Assembly (NCBI RefSeq): GCF_013155125.1
Contig: NZ_CP053564.1
Span: forward strand, 1,495,501 to 1,559,500
DNA from: Pseudonocardia broussonetiae
GTDB lineage: Bacteria > Actinomycetota > Actinomycetes > Mycobacteriales > Pseudonocardiaceae
Reading direction: 5' to 3'
Length of the DNA stretch: 64,000 nucleotides
The notes under the pieces are model-generated. The model saw nothing but the letters and a program-made list of their open reading frames with translations. It was not told where the DNA came from and did not search any database. Position numbers and translations under genes: made by a program. Of the stretch, positions 17,716-25,543 are shown piece by piece. Each line of letters begins with the position of its first letter. Position 1 is the stretch's first letter.

Positions 17716-18384
17716 TTGTCCGCACGTCCCCGACGGCTCGCCCTGCGCGCCGCCACCGTCCTCGCCGCGGCGTCCGCCGCGGTCCTCGTCACCGCCGCTC
17801 CCGCGTTCGCCCACGTCACCGCCCAGGCCGGCGAGGTGCGCCAGGGCGGCTACGGCGTCGTCACCCTGCGCGTCCCCACCGAGTCCGACACCGCCGGCAC
17901 CGTCGCCCTGCGCGTGACGCTGCCCGCTGAGCACCCCCTGCGGTCGGTCCGCACCAGCCCGGTGCCGGGCTGGACGGCCGTGCTGGAGCGCAGCGGCGAG
18001 ACCGTCACCGCCGTCACCTGGACCGCCGACCCGGGCGTCCGCGTCGGTCCCGGCCAGTTCGCCGACTTCCCGCTGTCCCTGGGTCCGCTGCCCACCGACA
18101 CCGACCTGCTCGTGCTGCCGGCGGTGCAGACCTACGACGACGGCGAGGTCGTCGCGTGGGACCAGCCGCCCACCGCCGACGGCTCCGAGCCCGAGCGCCC
18201 CGCCCCCACCGTCGAGCTGCTGCCCGCCGAGGACGCCACCGGCGCCGACCCGGCGGGCACCGGTGACGGCACCGCCCGCTGGATCGGCGGCGCGGGCCTG
18301 CTCGTCGGCGCGCTGGGACTGGGCCTGGGCGGCGGCGCCGTCCTGCAGAACCGGCGGCGCGCGAAGGAGGAGAGCACCCGATGA
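17716..18384 (+). CDS. YcnI-family copper-binding protein (DUF1775)
   Basis: A 222-residue exported protein. A signal peptide (ALRAATVLAAASAAVLVTAA) ends at APAFAHVTAQAG, which places a histidine at the mature N-terminus as in YcnI, where it forms part of a His/Trp copper site. The YcnI domain follows (QGGYGVVTLRVPTESDTAGT; WTAVLERSGETVTAVTWTA) and the protein ends in a C-terminal membrane helix and RRRAKEESTR. A TTG start at 17716-17718 is inferred: GGAG lies about seven bases upstream, and no ATG or GTG fits. The stop overlaps the copC start (ATGA). Confidence 0.87.
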   Translation: MSARPRRLALRAATVLAAASAAVLVTAAPAFAHVTAQAGEVRQGGYGVVTLRVPTESDTAGTVALRVTLPAEHPLRSVRTSPVPGWTAVLERSGETVTAVTWTADPGVRVGPGQFADFPLSLGPLPTDTDLLVLPAVQTYDDGEVVAWDQPPTADGSEPERPAPTVELLPAEDATGADPAGTGDGTARWIGGAGLLVGALGLGLGGGAVLQNRRRAKEESTR

Positions 18385-18938
18385 CCCGCGTCCTGCGCGC
18401 GGCCGCGCTCACCCTGCTGTGCGGGTTCGCCCTGCTGCTCGGCACGGGTGTGGCCGCGGCGCACACCCGCCTGCTCGGCAGCGACCCCGCCGACGGCACC
18501 AGCCTCGACGCCGGGCCGTCCCGCGTCGCGCTCGAGTTCAACGAGACCATGCAGGCCGGCTTCTCGACGATCACCGTGGTCGGGCCGGACGGCACCCAGT
18601 TCCAGACGGGTGGGGTCACGGCGGACGGCGCGACGGTGGCGGTCGACGTCGGGCCGCTCGGCGCCGCCGGCCGCTACGAGATCGGCTACCGGGTGATCTC
18701 CGAGGACGGGCACCCCGTCACCGGCAGCGTCGCCTTCACGCTCACGGCCGACGGCCCCGCGGCCGCCGCGCCCGCCGCCCCGTCGTCGTCGTCGCAGGCC
18801 GCAGCCGCGCCCGCTCCCGCGGCGGCACCCGCCGCTCCCGCCGGGGACGGCGGGATGCCGGTGTGGCCGTGGATCGTCGGCGCGGTCGTGCTGGTCGGCG
18901 GCGGCGTCGCTGCGGCGCTGCGGCTGGGCCGCTCGTGA
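18381..18938 (+). CDS. copC: CopC-family copper resistance protein
   Basis: A 185-residue exported protein. The signal peptide ends at GVAAAHTRLL, so the mature form begins with the copper-binding histidine typical of CopC. The beta-sandwich contains FNETMQAGFSTITVVGPDG and the second metal-site phrase ISEDGHPVTGSVAFTL. An alanine/proline-rich linker leads to a C-terminal membrane helix (PVWPWIVGAVVLVGGGVAAA). The ATG overlaps the ycnI stop. It should bind copper at the outer face of the membrane and pass it to CopD. Confidence 0.9.
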   Translation: MTRVLRAAALTLLCGFALLLGTGVAAAHTRLLGSDPADGTSLDAGPSRVALEFNETMQAGFSTITVVGPDGTQFQTGGVTADGATVAVDVGPLGAAGRYEIGYRVISEDGHPVTGSVAFTLTADGPAAAAPAAPSSSSQAAAAPAPAAAPAAPAGDGGMPVWPWIVGAVVLVGGGVAAALRLGRS

Positions 18939-18956
18939 CGGGCCCGGCCTGACCCG

Positions 18957-19922
18957 GTGACCTCCCCGACCGCCGCCACCCGCGACCGGCTCCGGCCCGT
19001 CGCGTGGAGCGTGCTGGCGGTCGGGGCGTCGCTGGCCGCGGCCGCGGTGGCCGGGGCGGGGGCGCTGGGGCTCGGCGTCGTCGCCACCCGGGTCGGCGCC
19101 GACGTGGCGGGCGTCGCCTGCGTCGGGCTGGCCCTGGTGGCGGTGCTGCTGCCCGGGCCGACCGGCGTCACGCGGCACGACCTCGCCCGCGTCGACCGGA
19201 CCGTCGACCGAGCCCTGCTGGTGCTCGGCGGGGCGTGGGTCGCGCTCGTGCTGGTCGGCGTCGCGCTCCGCGCGGCCGACGCGTTCGGCCGCTCGCCCGG
19301 GCAGCTCGGCGCGGGCGAGGTGCTGGCCTGGTCGACGCGCCTCGCCGCGGGCCGCGGCCTGGTGCTGACGGCCGGGTGCGCGCTGGTCGTGCTCGTCTGC
19401 GCGGCCGTGCGGCTGCACGACCCGGACCGGATCGCCGTGCGGATCCCGCTGGTCGCGGCCCTGCTCGGCGTGCTGACCCCGACGGTCACCGGCCACGCCG
19501 GGTCGGCTCCGGACCACCAGCTCGCGGTGGTCACCGCCGCCCTGCACGCCGGGGCGGCCGCGCTGTGGGTGGGCGGCCTGGGCGGGCTGCTCGTGCTCGT
19601 CGCCCGGCACCGCACCCTGCTCGCGGCCACCCTCGGCCGGTTCTCCACGCTCGCCGGCGCGTGCGTCGTGATCGTCGCTATCACCGGCGTGCTCGGCGCG
19701 CAGGTCCGGCTGCAGGACTGGGGCGCGCTGCTCACCACGGGGTACGGGCTGATCGTGGCGGCCAAGTCGGTGGCGCTGGTGGCGCTCGCGGGGCTGGGCG
19801 GGCTGGCCCGGCGCCGGCTCGCGGCCGGGCGCCTGCCGGTGCTGCGCTGGGCGGGCGTCGAGGTGGCGCTCATGGCGGTGGTGCTCGGGCTCGCCGCGGC
19901 GCTCACCCAGACCGGCTCCTAG
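18957..19922 (+). CDS. copD: CopD-family copper transport membrane protein
   Basis: A 321-residue membrane protein with about eight helices and a GTG start. The CopD domain is recognisable in the second half: a histidine pair around HAGSAPDHQLAVVTAALHAG, then AALWVGGLGGLLVLVARHR, FSTLAGACVVIVAITGVLGA and GLIVAAKSVALVALAGLGG. Known CopD proteins work with CopC in copper import or tolerance. It starts 18 bases after the copC stop. No copper regulator (CsoR or CopY) is present next to these genes. Confidence 0.88.
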   Translation: MTSPTAATRDRLRPVAWSVLAVGASLAAAAVAGAGALGLGVVATRVGADVAGVACVGLALVAVLLPGPTGVTRHDLARVDRTVDRALLVLGGAWVALVLVGVALRAADAFGRSPGQLGAGEVLAWSTRLAAGRGLVLTAGCALVVLVCAAVRLHDPDRIAVRIPLVAALLGVLTPTVTGHAGSAPDHQLAVVTAALHAGAAALWVGGLGGLLVLVARHRTLLAATLGRFSTLAGACVVIVAITGVLGAQVRLQDWGALLTTGYGLIVAAKSVALVALAGLGGLARRRLAAGRLPVLRWAGVEVALMAVVLGLAAALTQTGS

Positions 19923-19925
19923 CCG

Positions 19926-21332
19926 TCACGGGCCGCGGTAGGCCTCCAGCAGCCGCAGCCACACCTCGCTCATCGTCGGGTAGGCCGGCACGGCGTGCCA
20001 GAGCCGGTGCAGCGGCACCTCCCCGACCACGGCGACGGTCGCCGCGTGGACCATCTCCGCGACGTCCTGCCCGACGAACGTGACGCCGACGAGCACGCCC
20101 CGCGCCTCGTCGACGATCATCCGGGCGGCCCCGTCGTACCCGTCGGCCTGCAGCGACGAGCCGCCGACGGCGATCGGGATGTCGACGACCCGGATGTCGA
20201 GGCCGGCCTCGCGGGCCTGGGCCTCGGTGCGCCCGACGGAGGCGACCTCGGGATCGGTGAACACGACCTGCGGCACGGCCACGTGGTCGGCGGTGGCGGC
20301 GTGCTCGCTCCACGGCGCCGGGTCCACCGGCTCCCCCGCCGCGACCGCCCCGATGACGGTGCCGACGATCCGCGCCGCGTACTTGCCCTGGTGGGTGAGC
20401 GGCGCGCGGCCGGTGACGTCGCCCGCGGCGAACAGCCACCCCCCGTCGACGCCCTGCACGCGCCCGGCGTCGTCGACCTCCAGCGTGGTGCCGGGCTCCA
20501 GCCCGACCGCGTCCAGGCCGACGTCGGCGGTGTGCGGGCGGCGCCCGGTGGCGACCAGCAGCGCGTCGACGGTGATCTCCTCGCCGCCGACCGACATCGT
20601 GACGGCGTCATCGGCGGGGGCGACGGAGTCGAGCGAGGCGTCCAGCCGCAGGTCGACGCCCTCCTCGCGCAGGGCCGCGGCGACGCGCTCCCCCGCGAAC
20701 GGCTCCATCGACGCCAGCAGCGACGACCCGTGCTGCACCAGCACCACCTGCGACCCGAGCCGCTGGTAGGCCTGCGCGAGCTCGCACCCGACGACCCCGC
20801 CGCCGAGCACGCCCAGCCGCGCCGGCACCTCCTTGGCCGAGGTGGCGTCGCGGGAGGTCCACGTGCGGACGGTGTCGATGCCCTCCACCGGGGGCGTCAC
20901 CGGCGTGCTCCCGGTGCAGACGACGACGGCGTGCCGGGCGGTCAGGACGTCACCGCCGTCGACGGTGACCTCCTTCTCCCCGGTGATCCGCGCGTGGCCG
21001 CGCAGCAGCGTGATCCCGGCGCCCTCGGCCCACTCGACCTGGCTCGCGTCGTCCCAGTCGTGGGTGAAGGTGTCGCGACGGTCGAGCACGGCCTGCGGGT
21101 CGAACGTCGCGGTGGTGCCGGGCAGGCGGCGGACGGCCGCGACGGCGTGTCCGGTGCGCAGCAGCGCCTTCGACGGCATGCACGCCCAGTACGAGCACTC
21201 GCCGCCCACGAGCTCGGCCTCGACCATCGCGACCGACAGCCCGGCCTGCGCCGCGTAGCCCGCCGCGTTCTCGCCGACCGCCCCGGCGCCGATGACGACG
21301 ACGTCGAACGAGGTGCCCCCCGCGTCGCTCAC
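19926..21332 (-). CDS. Flavin-dependent pyridine nucleotide-disulfide oxidoreductase
   Basis: A 468-residue enzyme of the dihydrolipoamide dehydrogenase/mercuric reductase family. FAD is bound by VVVIGAGAVGENAAGYAAQ, and the redox disulfide motif is GGECSYWACMPSKALLRTG; its spacing CSYWAC is a variant of the usual CxxxxC motif. NAD(P) is bound around LGVLGGGVVGCELAQAYQRL, and the dimerisation domain contains VVFTDPEVASVGRTEAQARE. The C-terminus lacks the His-x-x-x-x-Glu pair of true lipoamide dehydrogenases, so the substrate is open. The GTG at 21330-21332 overlaps the stop of the upstream NAD(P)-binding protein gene. Confidence 0.88.
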   Translation of the reverse strand: MSDAGGTSFDVVVIGAGAVGENAAGYAAQAGLSVAMVEAELVGGECSYWACMPSKALLRTGHAVAAVRRLPGTTATFDPQAVLDRRDTFTHDWDDASQVEWAEGAGITLLRGHARITGEKEVTVDGGDVLTARHAVVVCTGSTPVTPPVEGIDTVRTWTSRDATSAKEVPARLGVLGGGVVGCELAQAYQRLGSQVVLVQHGSSLLASMEPFAGERVAAALREEGVDLRLDASLDSVAPADDAVTMSVGGEEITVDALLVATGRRPHTADVGLDAVGLEPGTTLEVDDAGRVQGVDGGWLFAAGDVTGRAPLTHQGKYAARIVGTVIGAVAAGEPVDPAPWSEHAATADHVAVPQVVFTDPEVASVGRTEAQAREAGLDIRVVDIPIAVGGSSLQADGYDGAARMIVDEARGVLVGVTFVGQDVAEMVHAATVAVVGEVPLHRLWHAVPAYPTMSEVWLRLLEAYRGP

Positions 21333-21991
21333 GGCGCCGTCACCGACACGACGGCCTCGAGCAGGTCGACCTCGCCCTCGCGCAGCTCCAGCACCCGTCC
21401 GGCGGTGCCGGGGGCGTCGAGCAGGGCGGCGAGGACGGCCGCGGTGTCGTCGCGGGTGATGTCGCCGCGGTCGACCGGCGGGGACGCCAGCAGCACCTTG
21501 CCGGTGCCCGGGTCGTCGGTGAGTGCGCCCGGGCGCAGGATCGTCCAGGCCAGGTCGGACGCCTGGACCGCCTCCTCCGCGGCCTTCTTGGCCCGCAGGT
21601 ACGCCGCCCAGGTCTCGTCGGTGCCGGGCGCCGGCTCGGCGTCGACGCCGGTGGAGGACACCAGCAGGTAGCGCGCCACGCCGGCCCGCACGGCCGCGTC
21701 GGCCAGCAGCACGGCGGCGGCGCGGTCGACGGTGTCCTTGCGGGCCGTGCCGCTCCCCGGGCCGGCCCCGGCGGCGAACACCACCGCGTCGGCCCCGGCC
21801 AGGTGCGGCGCCAGCTCGTCGACCGAGGCCGTCTCCAGGTCGACGACGACGCACCCGGCGCCCGCCGTCTCCAGGTCCGCCCGGTGGTCGGGGTTGCGCA
21901 CCAGGCCGGTGACGGTGTCACCCCGCCCGGCCAGCAGTGCGGCGAGCCGCAGCCCGATCTTGCCGTGTCCTCCTGCGATCACCACATGCAC
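21329..21991 (-). CDS. NAD(P)-binding SDR-like protein (atypical short-chain reductase)
   Basis: A 220-residue Rossmann-fold protein. The N-terminal dinucleotide loop is VIAGGHGKIGLRLAALLAGR, followed by ADAVVFAAGAGPGSG and the catalytic-region phrases LVSSTGVD and YLRAKKAAEEAVQASDLAWT. This is the NAD(P)H-binding family of nucleoside-diphosphate-sugar epimerase-like proteins (YwnB type), often of unknown substrate. The GTG at 21989-21991 is chosen because it places the nucleotide-binding strand at the very N-terminus. Its stop overlaps the start of the flavin oxidoreductase, so both proteins are made together. Confidence 0.85.
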   Translation of the reverse strand: MHVVIAGGHGKIGLRLAALLAGRGDTVTGLVRNPDHRADLETAGAGCVVVDLETASVDELAPHLAGADAVVFAAGAGPGSGTARKDTVDRAAAVLLADAAVRAGVARYLLVSSTGVDAEPAPGTDETWAAYLRAKKAAEEAVQASDLAWTILRPGALTDDPGTGKVLLASPPVDRGDITRDDTAAVLAALLDAPGTAGRVLELREGEVDLLEAVVSVTAP

Positions 21992-22052
21992 GACGGCGAC
22001 GCTAGACCCGGCACGGCGGGCGCGCCGGGCCGGGAGCCCTCCGATCGACTGC

Positions 22053-23747
22053 TCACGGTGCCTCGTAGTAGCTGCCTCGGCGCTCCCCTCGCCGGACCAG
22101 CTTCCCGCTGCCGACCAACCTGCCGAGCAGGCGGCTGGCCTGCGCAGGCGCCAGGGAGCACAGCTCAGCCGCCTGTCCGCGGGATATCCGACCGTGCGCC
22201 GTGACGTACGACAGGACCATCTGCTCCTGCTGCATCGGCTCGAAACCGCGCACCCGGACGTACCCCGACGGTTCCTCCAGTGCCCGGTGGACCGCGGCCG
22301 ACAGGTGCCAGGAACGACCCTTGCCATCCCCGCGCGCCTCCACCCACCCCTGCTCGACCATCCGCACCAGCAGATGACGCGTCTCGCTCTCCGTCCGCTG
22401 CAGGACCTGGGACAGCTCTGCGGTTCCCGCGCGCCGCTCCCTCACGAGTTCGGAGAGGACCTGCAGGTCAGGCAGGGGAAGCGGACGGTCGGACTCCCGC
22501 TCCTGCTCGAGCACCCAGCGCGTCAGCGCGGCGTCCGCCGGTCCCCCGGGCAGGATCGCGACGACCTGCTCGTGGGAGGTCCGGCCGAAGTCGGGCGCTG
22601 CGCGACCGACGCGCAGCTGCTCGGCGAACATCCGGTTGACCCCACGACCGGTCCGCTCGACGAGACCGGTCCGCTTGAACGCGTCGGCAAGCAGCGGGCT
22701 GCGCGGTCGTGGCGGTGTGACGAGCAGGTTCTGGACCGTCACACCGGCGGGGAGGCCGCCAGGGCTGGAGATCTCCAGCTGGTCGTCCTCCCACTGCACG
22801 TGCACCGCGCCGCGGCGGGTGTAGTCGCGGTGGGTCAACGCGTTGGCGAGGGCCTCGCGGAACGCCGTCTGCGAGTAGTCGGGCAGCGGAACCCTGAGTA
22901 GGCCCCATTGCAGCTCCTGTTCCCGGTTGCGCGCCTCGAACCGCGCGTACATCGCCTCGGCGAGCCGGAACAGCGGTTCGACGAAGAACTCGTTGGCCTC
23001 GACCTGGAGGCCACGCAGCACCTGGAACGCTGCCTCGTGGGTCGGGACGAACCGGCGGATCGCCGACGATCGACCGAAGAGCAGGAGCGCACCGACGGTG
23101 ACGACGTGATCGTCGCGGGCCATTCCCAGAGCCTGGAGGATCTCGTGGTCCGACAGTCCGGCGAGGATCCGGTCGCCCCGTGCGCCCGCCTCGTTCACGA
23201 GCCTGCGGACCCGGTCGAACTCGACGGGATCGAGGTCGTCGAGGCGAGCACCGACGACCGGGATCGCCGCGTGGTCGACGGCGCCGCGGTCGATGTCGTG
23301 GGCCAGCATCTCGTGGGCGTGGAACGGGATGCACATGGGACGTCCGTCGCTGCCGACCGCACGACGGACGTAGGTGCCGCGGGTGGTGCCGGTGACCCGC
23401 GGACTGTCCGGGACGTCGAGGGCGACGATCTCCACGCCGTCGACGTCGACCGACTGCACCGTCACCGAGACGGGCGGCTGCGTGGTGTTGGCGACGTACG
23501 CCTGTACGCGCAGCGGATCCGTCCGTCCTGTCTCGTGGCGCGGACGTGAGCCGGTCGGCGTTCCGTCGTCCTCCACGCCCAGGAGGAGCAGTCCGCCGGC
23601 TCCGTTGGCCAGGCACACCACGGCCTCGACGAGATCGCGGTCGTTGAGCTTCGCCGACCGCTCGCTCTTGAACTCCACGCTGTAGGACTCGCCCTCGGCG
23701 AGCGCGCGACGGACACGGCCGCCCCACGTCACGTTCCCGTCATCCAT
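22053..23747 (-). CDS. AlbA_2 (Schlafen-like) ATP-binding transcriptional regulator
   Basis: A 564-residue protein. Residues about 15-140 form an AlbA_2 domain (ESYSVEFKSERSAKLNDRDL; LANGAGGLLLLGVEDDGTPTG). A GHKL-like ATP-binding region (HATPase_c_4) is marked by REALANALTHRDYTRRG and ISSPGGLPAGVTVQNLL. The C-terminus contains two winged-helix segments (AELSQVLQRTESETRHLLVR; ISRGQAAELCSLAPAQASRL). Such proteins act as regulators, and some Schlafen-AlbA_2 proteins occur in phage defence. The ATG at 23745-23747 follows GGAGG. The gene is single, somewhat less GC-biased than its neighbours, and has AT-rich inverted repeats upstream, which together suggest acquisition by transfer. Confidence 0.85.
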   Translation of the reverse strand: MDDGNVTWGGRVRRALAEGESYSVEFKSERSAKLNDRDLVEAVVCLANGAGGLLLLGVEDDGTPTGSRPRHETGRTDPLRVQAYVANTTQPPVSVTVQSVDVDGVEIVALDVPDSPRVTGTTRGTYVRRAVGSDGRPMCIPFHAHEMLAHDIDRGAVDHAAIPVVGARLDDLDPVEFDRVRRLVNEAGARGDRILAGLSDHEILQALGMARDDHVVTVGALLLFGRSSAIRRFVPTHEAAFQVLRGLQVEANEFFVEPLFRLAEAMYARFEARNREQELQWGLLRVPLPDYSQTAFREALANALTHRDYTRRGAVHVQWEDDQLEISSPGGLPAGVTVQNLLVTPPRPRSPLLADAFKRTGLVERTGRGVNRMFAEQLRVGRAAPDFGRTSHEQVVAILPGGPADAALTRWVLEQERESDRPLPLPDLQVLSELVRERRAGTAELSQVLQRTESETRHLLVRMVEQGWVEARGDGKGRSWHLSAAVHRALEEPSGYVRVRGFEPMQQEQMVLSYVTAHGRISRGQAAELCSLAPAQASRLLGRLVGSGKLVRRGERRGSYYEAP

Positions 23748-23762
23748 GACAGCCTCCACGAA

Positions 23763-23814
23763 TTATGACGCGAAGTATGTCACCAAGGCACGCAGATCCA
23801 TCGAACCGTCATAA
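23763..23814. promoter_or_regulatory. AT-rich inverted repeat upstream of the AlbA_2 regulator
   Basis: TTATGACG at 23763-23770 is repeated exactly in inverse orientation as CGTCATAA at 23807-23814, with a 36-base spacer. Between them lies a further TGACATACTT-like segment on the minus strand. The stretch is clearly AT-rich for this genome and sits directly before the start codon of the AlbA_2 regulator. It fits a two-site operator for autoregulation, or a promoter region. No experimental support. Confidence 0.4.
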
Positions 23815-23847
23815 GTATCAAACAGTGCGCCATTCCCCGGTCTGGGT

Positions 23848-24309
23848 TCAGCGGTTGGGGCGCAGCGTCCACACGACGGTCATCCGGCTGGTCTCCCGGC
23901 CGTCGGCGTCGGTGACCACCACCGACACCGTGAACTCCGGGCGCGTGCCCGCGTCGAGCTCGGCGAGGACGTCGGCCGCGTCGCGGTCGAGCTGCGCCAC
24001 CGCCGTCAGCGGGCCCTTCGCGAGCCGGAGGTAGGCGATCTCCGAGCGGACGACGAGCGGCGTGGCGCGCTCCATCACCGCACCGAAGGCCGCGAGCCCG
24101 ACGGCCCCCGACGCCGTCTCCCCCAGCCCGAAGATCATCGCCGCGTGCGGGCCGGCGACGTGGTTGTGCTGCGCCGCGTCGTCGGGGAGGTGCGCGACCG
24201 CGCGCGTGCCGGTGGTCTCGCCGAAGGTGATCCCGGCCGTGCCCACCCAGGGCACGGTCTGTGTCATCGCGGGGCCGACCCAGCTGGTGTCCGTCGTCAT
24301 GCCGGTCAT
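23848..24309 (-). CDS. DUF4442/PaaI-like hotdog-fold thioesterase
   Basis: A protein of about 153 residues with a hotdog fold. Typical phrases are NHVAGPHAAMIFGLGETASG, where the conserved His and Gly sit on the central helix, and RSEIAYLRLAKGPLTAVAQL. DUF4442 and PaaI relatives hydrolyse acyl-CoA or aromatic acyl-CoA thioesters. Three starts are close together (24300, 24309, 24318). The GTG at 24318 overlaps a palindrome that looks like an operator, so the ATG at 24309 or 24300 is preferred. It is divergent from the alcohol dehydrogenase operon and may share its control region. Confidence 0.72.
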   Translation of the reverse strand: MTGMTTDTSWVGPAMTQTVPWVGTAGITFGETTGTRAVAHLPDDAAQHNHVAGPHAAMIFGLGETASGAVGLAAFGAVMERATPLVVRSEIAYLRLAKGPLTAVAQLDRDAADVLAELDAGTRPEFTVSVVVTDADGRETSRMTVVWTLRPNR

Positions 24310-24310
24310 G

Positions 24311-24324
24311 TTACTCACGGGTAA
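24311..24324. promoter_or_regulatory. Palindrome between divergent genes, candidate TetR-type operator
   Basis: The 14-base element TTACTCACGGGTAA matches its own reverse complement at 10 of 14 positions, with perfect TTAC/GTAA ends. This shape is common for TetR-family operators in actinobacteria. It lies between the DUF4442 gene and the alcohol dehydrogenase operon, where one repressor could control both directions. No regulator gene is adjacent, so the protein that reads it is unknown. Confidence 0.4.
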
Positions 24325-24455
24325 GCATCCCGACCCTCACCGGACAGGCAGTGCGTTTTGTCCGTTTTCTCGCTCCGCGGAATGGAACGGGTTGTGAGCG
24401 GGAGCACCCGGCACTGGAATCGGACCCAGTTCCCGACACCTGAGGAGGTCCACCG

Positions 24456-25484
24456 GTGAAGGCCGTTCGGGTACACGCGTACCACGAGGATCCGAAGATC
24501 GACGACATTCCGGAGCCCACGATCCAGGGCCCGTTGGATGTGATCATCAAGGTCGGTGGTGCCGGCGTCTGCCGCACCGACCTGCACATCATCAACGGCG
24601 ACTGGGCCGAGGCGCAGAACCCGAACCTCCCTTACGTCATCGGCCACGAGAACGCGGGCTGGGTCCACGAGGTCGGCGCGGGCGTCACGAACGTCGCCGT
24701 CGGCGACACCGTGATCCTGCACCCGCAGCCCTCCTGCGGCCTGTGCCTGGCCTGCCGTCGCGGTCGCGACATGCAGTGCGAGGCGGCGTTCTTCCCCGGC
24801 CTGTCGAACAACGACGGCGGCATGGCGGAGTACCTGCGCACCACCGCGCGGGCCTGCATCAAGCTCGACCCGAGCACCAACCCGGCCGACGTCGCCGCGC
24901 TGGCCGACGCCGGCATCACCGCCTACCACGCGGTGCGCAAGGCGGCCGGCGGTCTGTTCCCGGGCACCACCGCGGTGGTCCAGGGCGCGGGTGGGCTGGG
25001 CCACATCGGCATCCAGTCCCTCGCCGCGATCACCAGCGCGCGGATCATCGTCGTCGACCGCAACCCCGACGCGCTCGCGCTGGCCAAGCAGCTCGGCGCC
25101 GACGAGACGGTGCTGGCCGACGGCAACCACGTCGCCGCGGTCAAGGACCTCACCAACGGGCTGGGTGGTGACGTCGTCTTCGACTTCGTCGCCGAGCAGG
25201 GCGCCGAGCTCGACGCCTGGCAGATGACCGCCCCCGCGGGATCGCAGTACATCCTCGGCTACGGCGGCGAGTTCCGGGCCCCGACGCTCGACTTCGTCGG
25301 CGGCGAGAAGAACGTCATCGGCAACATCGTCGGCACCTACTCGGACCTGTCCGAGCTGATGGTCCTGGCGCAGGCCGGCAAGGTCACGCTGCACACCAAG
25401 CAGTACCCCCTGGATGCGGCGCTCGACGCCCTCCACGATCTCGACGCCGGCCGGGTCCGCGGCCGCGCGATCCTCGTTCCGTAA
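24456..25484 (+). CDS. Zinc-dependent NAD alcohol dehydrogenase of propane-monooxygenase operons
   Basis: A 342-residue medium-chain dehydrogenase. Catalytic zinc ligands are C39, H64 and E65 (GAGVCRTDLHIINGDW; GHENAGWVHEVG). The structural zinc site is complete (C94, C97, C100, C108). The nucleotide loop is QGAGGLGHIG, and a following Asp (VVDRNPDAL) favours NAD. The sequence strongly resembles the dehydrogenases encoded with propane/THF-type soluble diiron monooxygenases (prm/mim operons), which oxidise the secondary or primary alcohol produced. The GTG start follows AGGAGG by seven bases. It is the first gene of a three-gene unit ending at the hairpin 27290-27324. No monooxygenase gene is upstream. 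Confidence 0.9.
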   Translation: MKAVRVHAYHEDPKIDDIPEPTIQGPLDVIIKVGGAGVCRTDLHIINGDWAEAQNPNLPYVIGHENAGWVHEVGAGVTNVAVGDTVILHPQPSCGLCLACRRGRDMQCEAAFFPGLSNNDGGMAEYLRTTARACIKLDPSTNPADVAALADAGITAYHAVRKAAGGLFPGTTAVVQGAGGLGHIGIQSLAAITSARIIVVDRNPDALALAKQLGADETVLADGNHVAAVKDLTNGLGGDVVFDFVAEQGAELDAWQMTAPAGSQYILGYGGEFRAPTLDFVGGEKNVIGNIVGTYSDLSELMVLAQAGKVTLHTKQYPLDAALDALHDLDAGRVRGRAILVP

Positions 25485-25520
25485 GCACCGAGTTCCGCAA
25501 GCACCGAGTTCCACGAGCAC
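25473..25520 (+). repeat. Three tandem 16-bp imperfect repeats
   Basis: Three consecutive 16-base units can be read: CTCGTTCCGTAAGCAC (25473-25488), CGAGTTCCGCAAGCAC (25489-25504) and CGAGTTCCACGAGCAC (25505-25520). The first contains the TAA stop of the dehydrogenase; the rest fill the gap to the amidohydrolase. They may be a slippage product, or a binding or RNA-processing element between the cistrons. Confidence 0.7.
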
Positions 25521-25543
25521 TGACGCGAGAGAGGTCCCACCAC

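Noticed and set aside
14813..17819. Minus-strand open frame continuing upstream of the gamma-glutamyltransferase start for about 1,000 codons
   Set aside because: The extra part is low-complexity and antisense to well-supported genes. The family N-terminus begins at the GTG at 14810.
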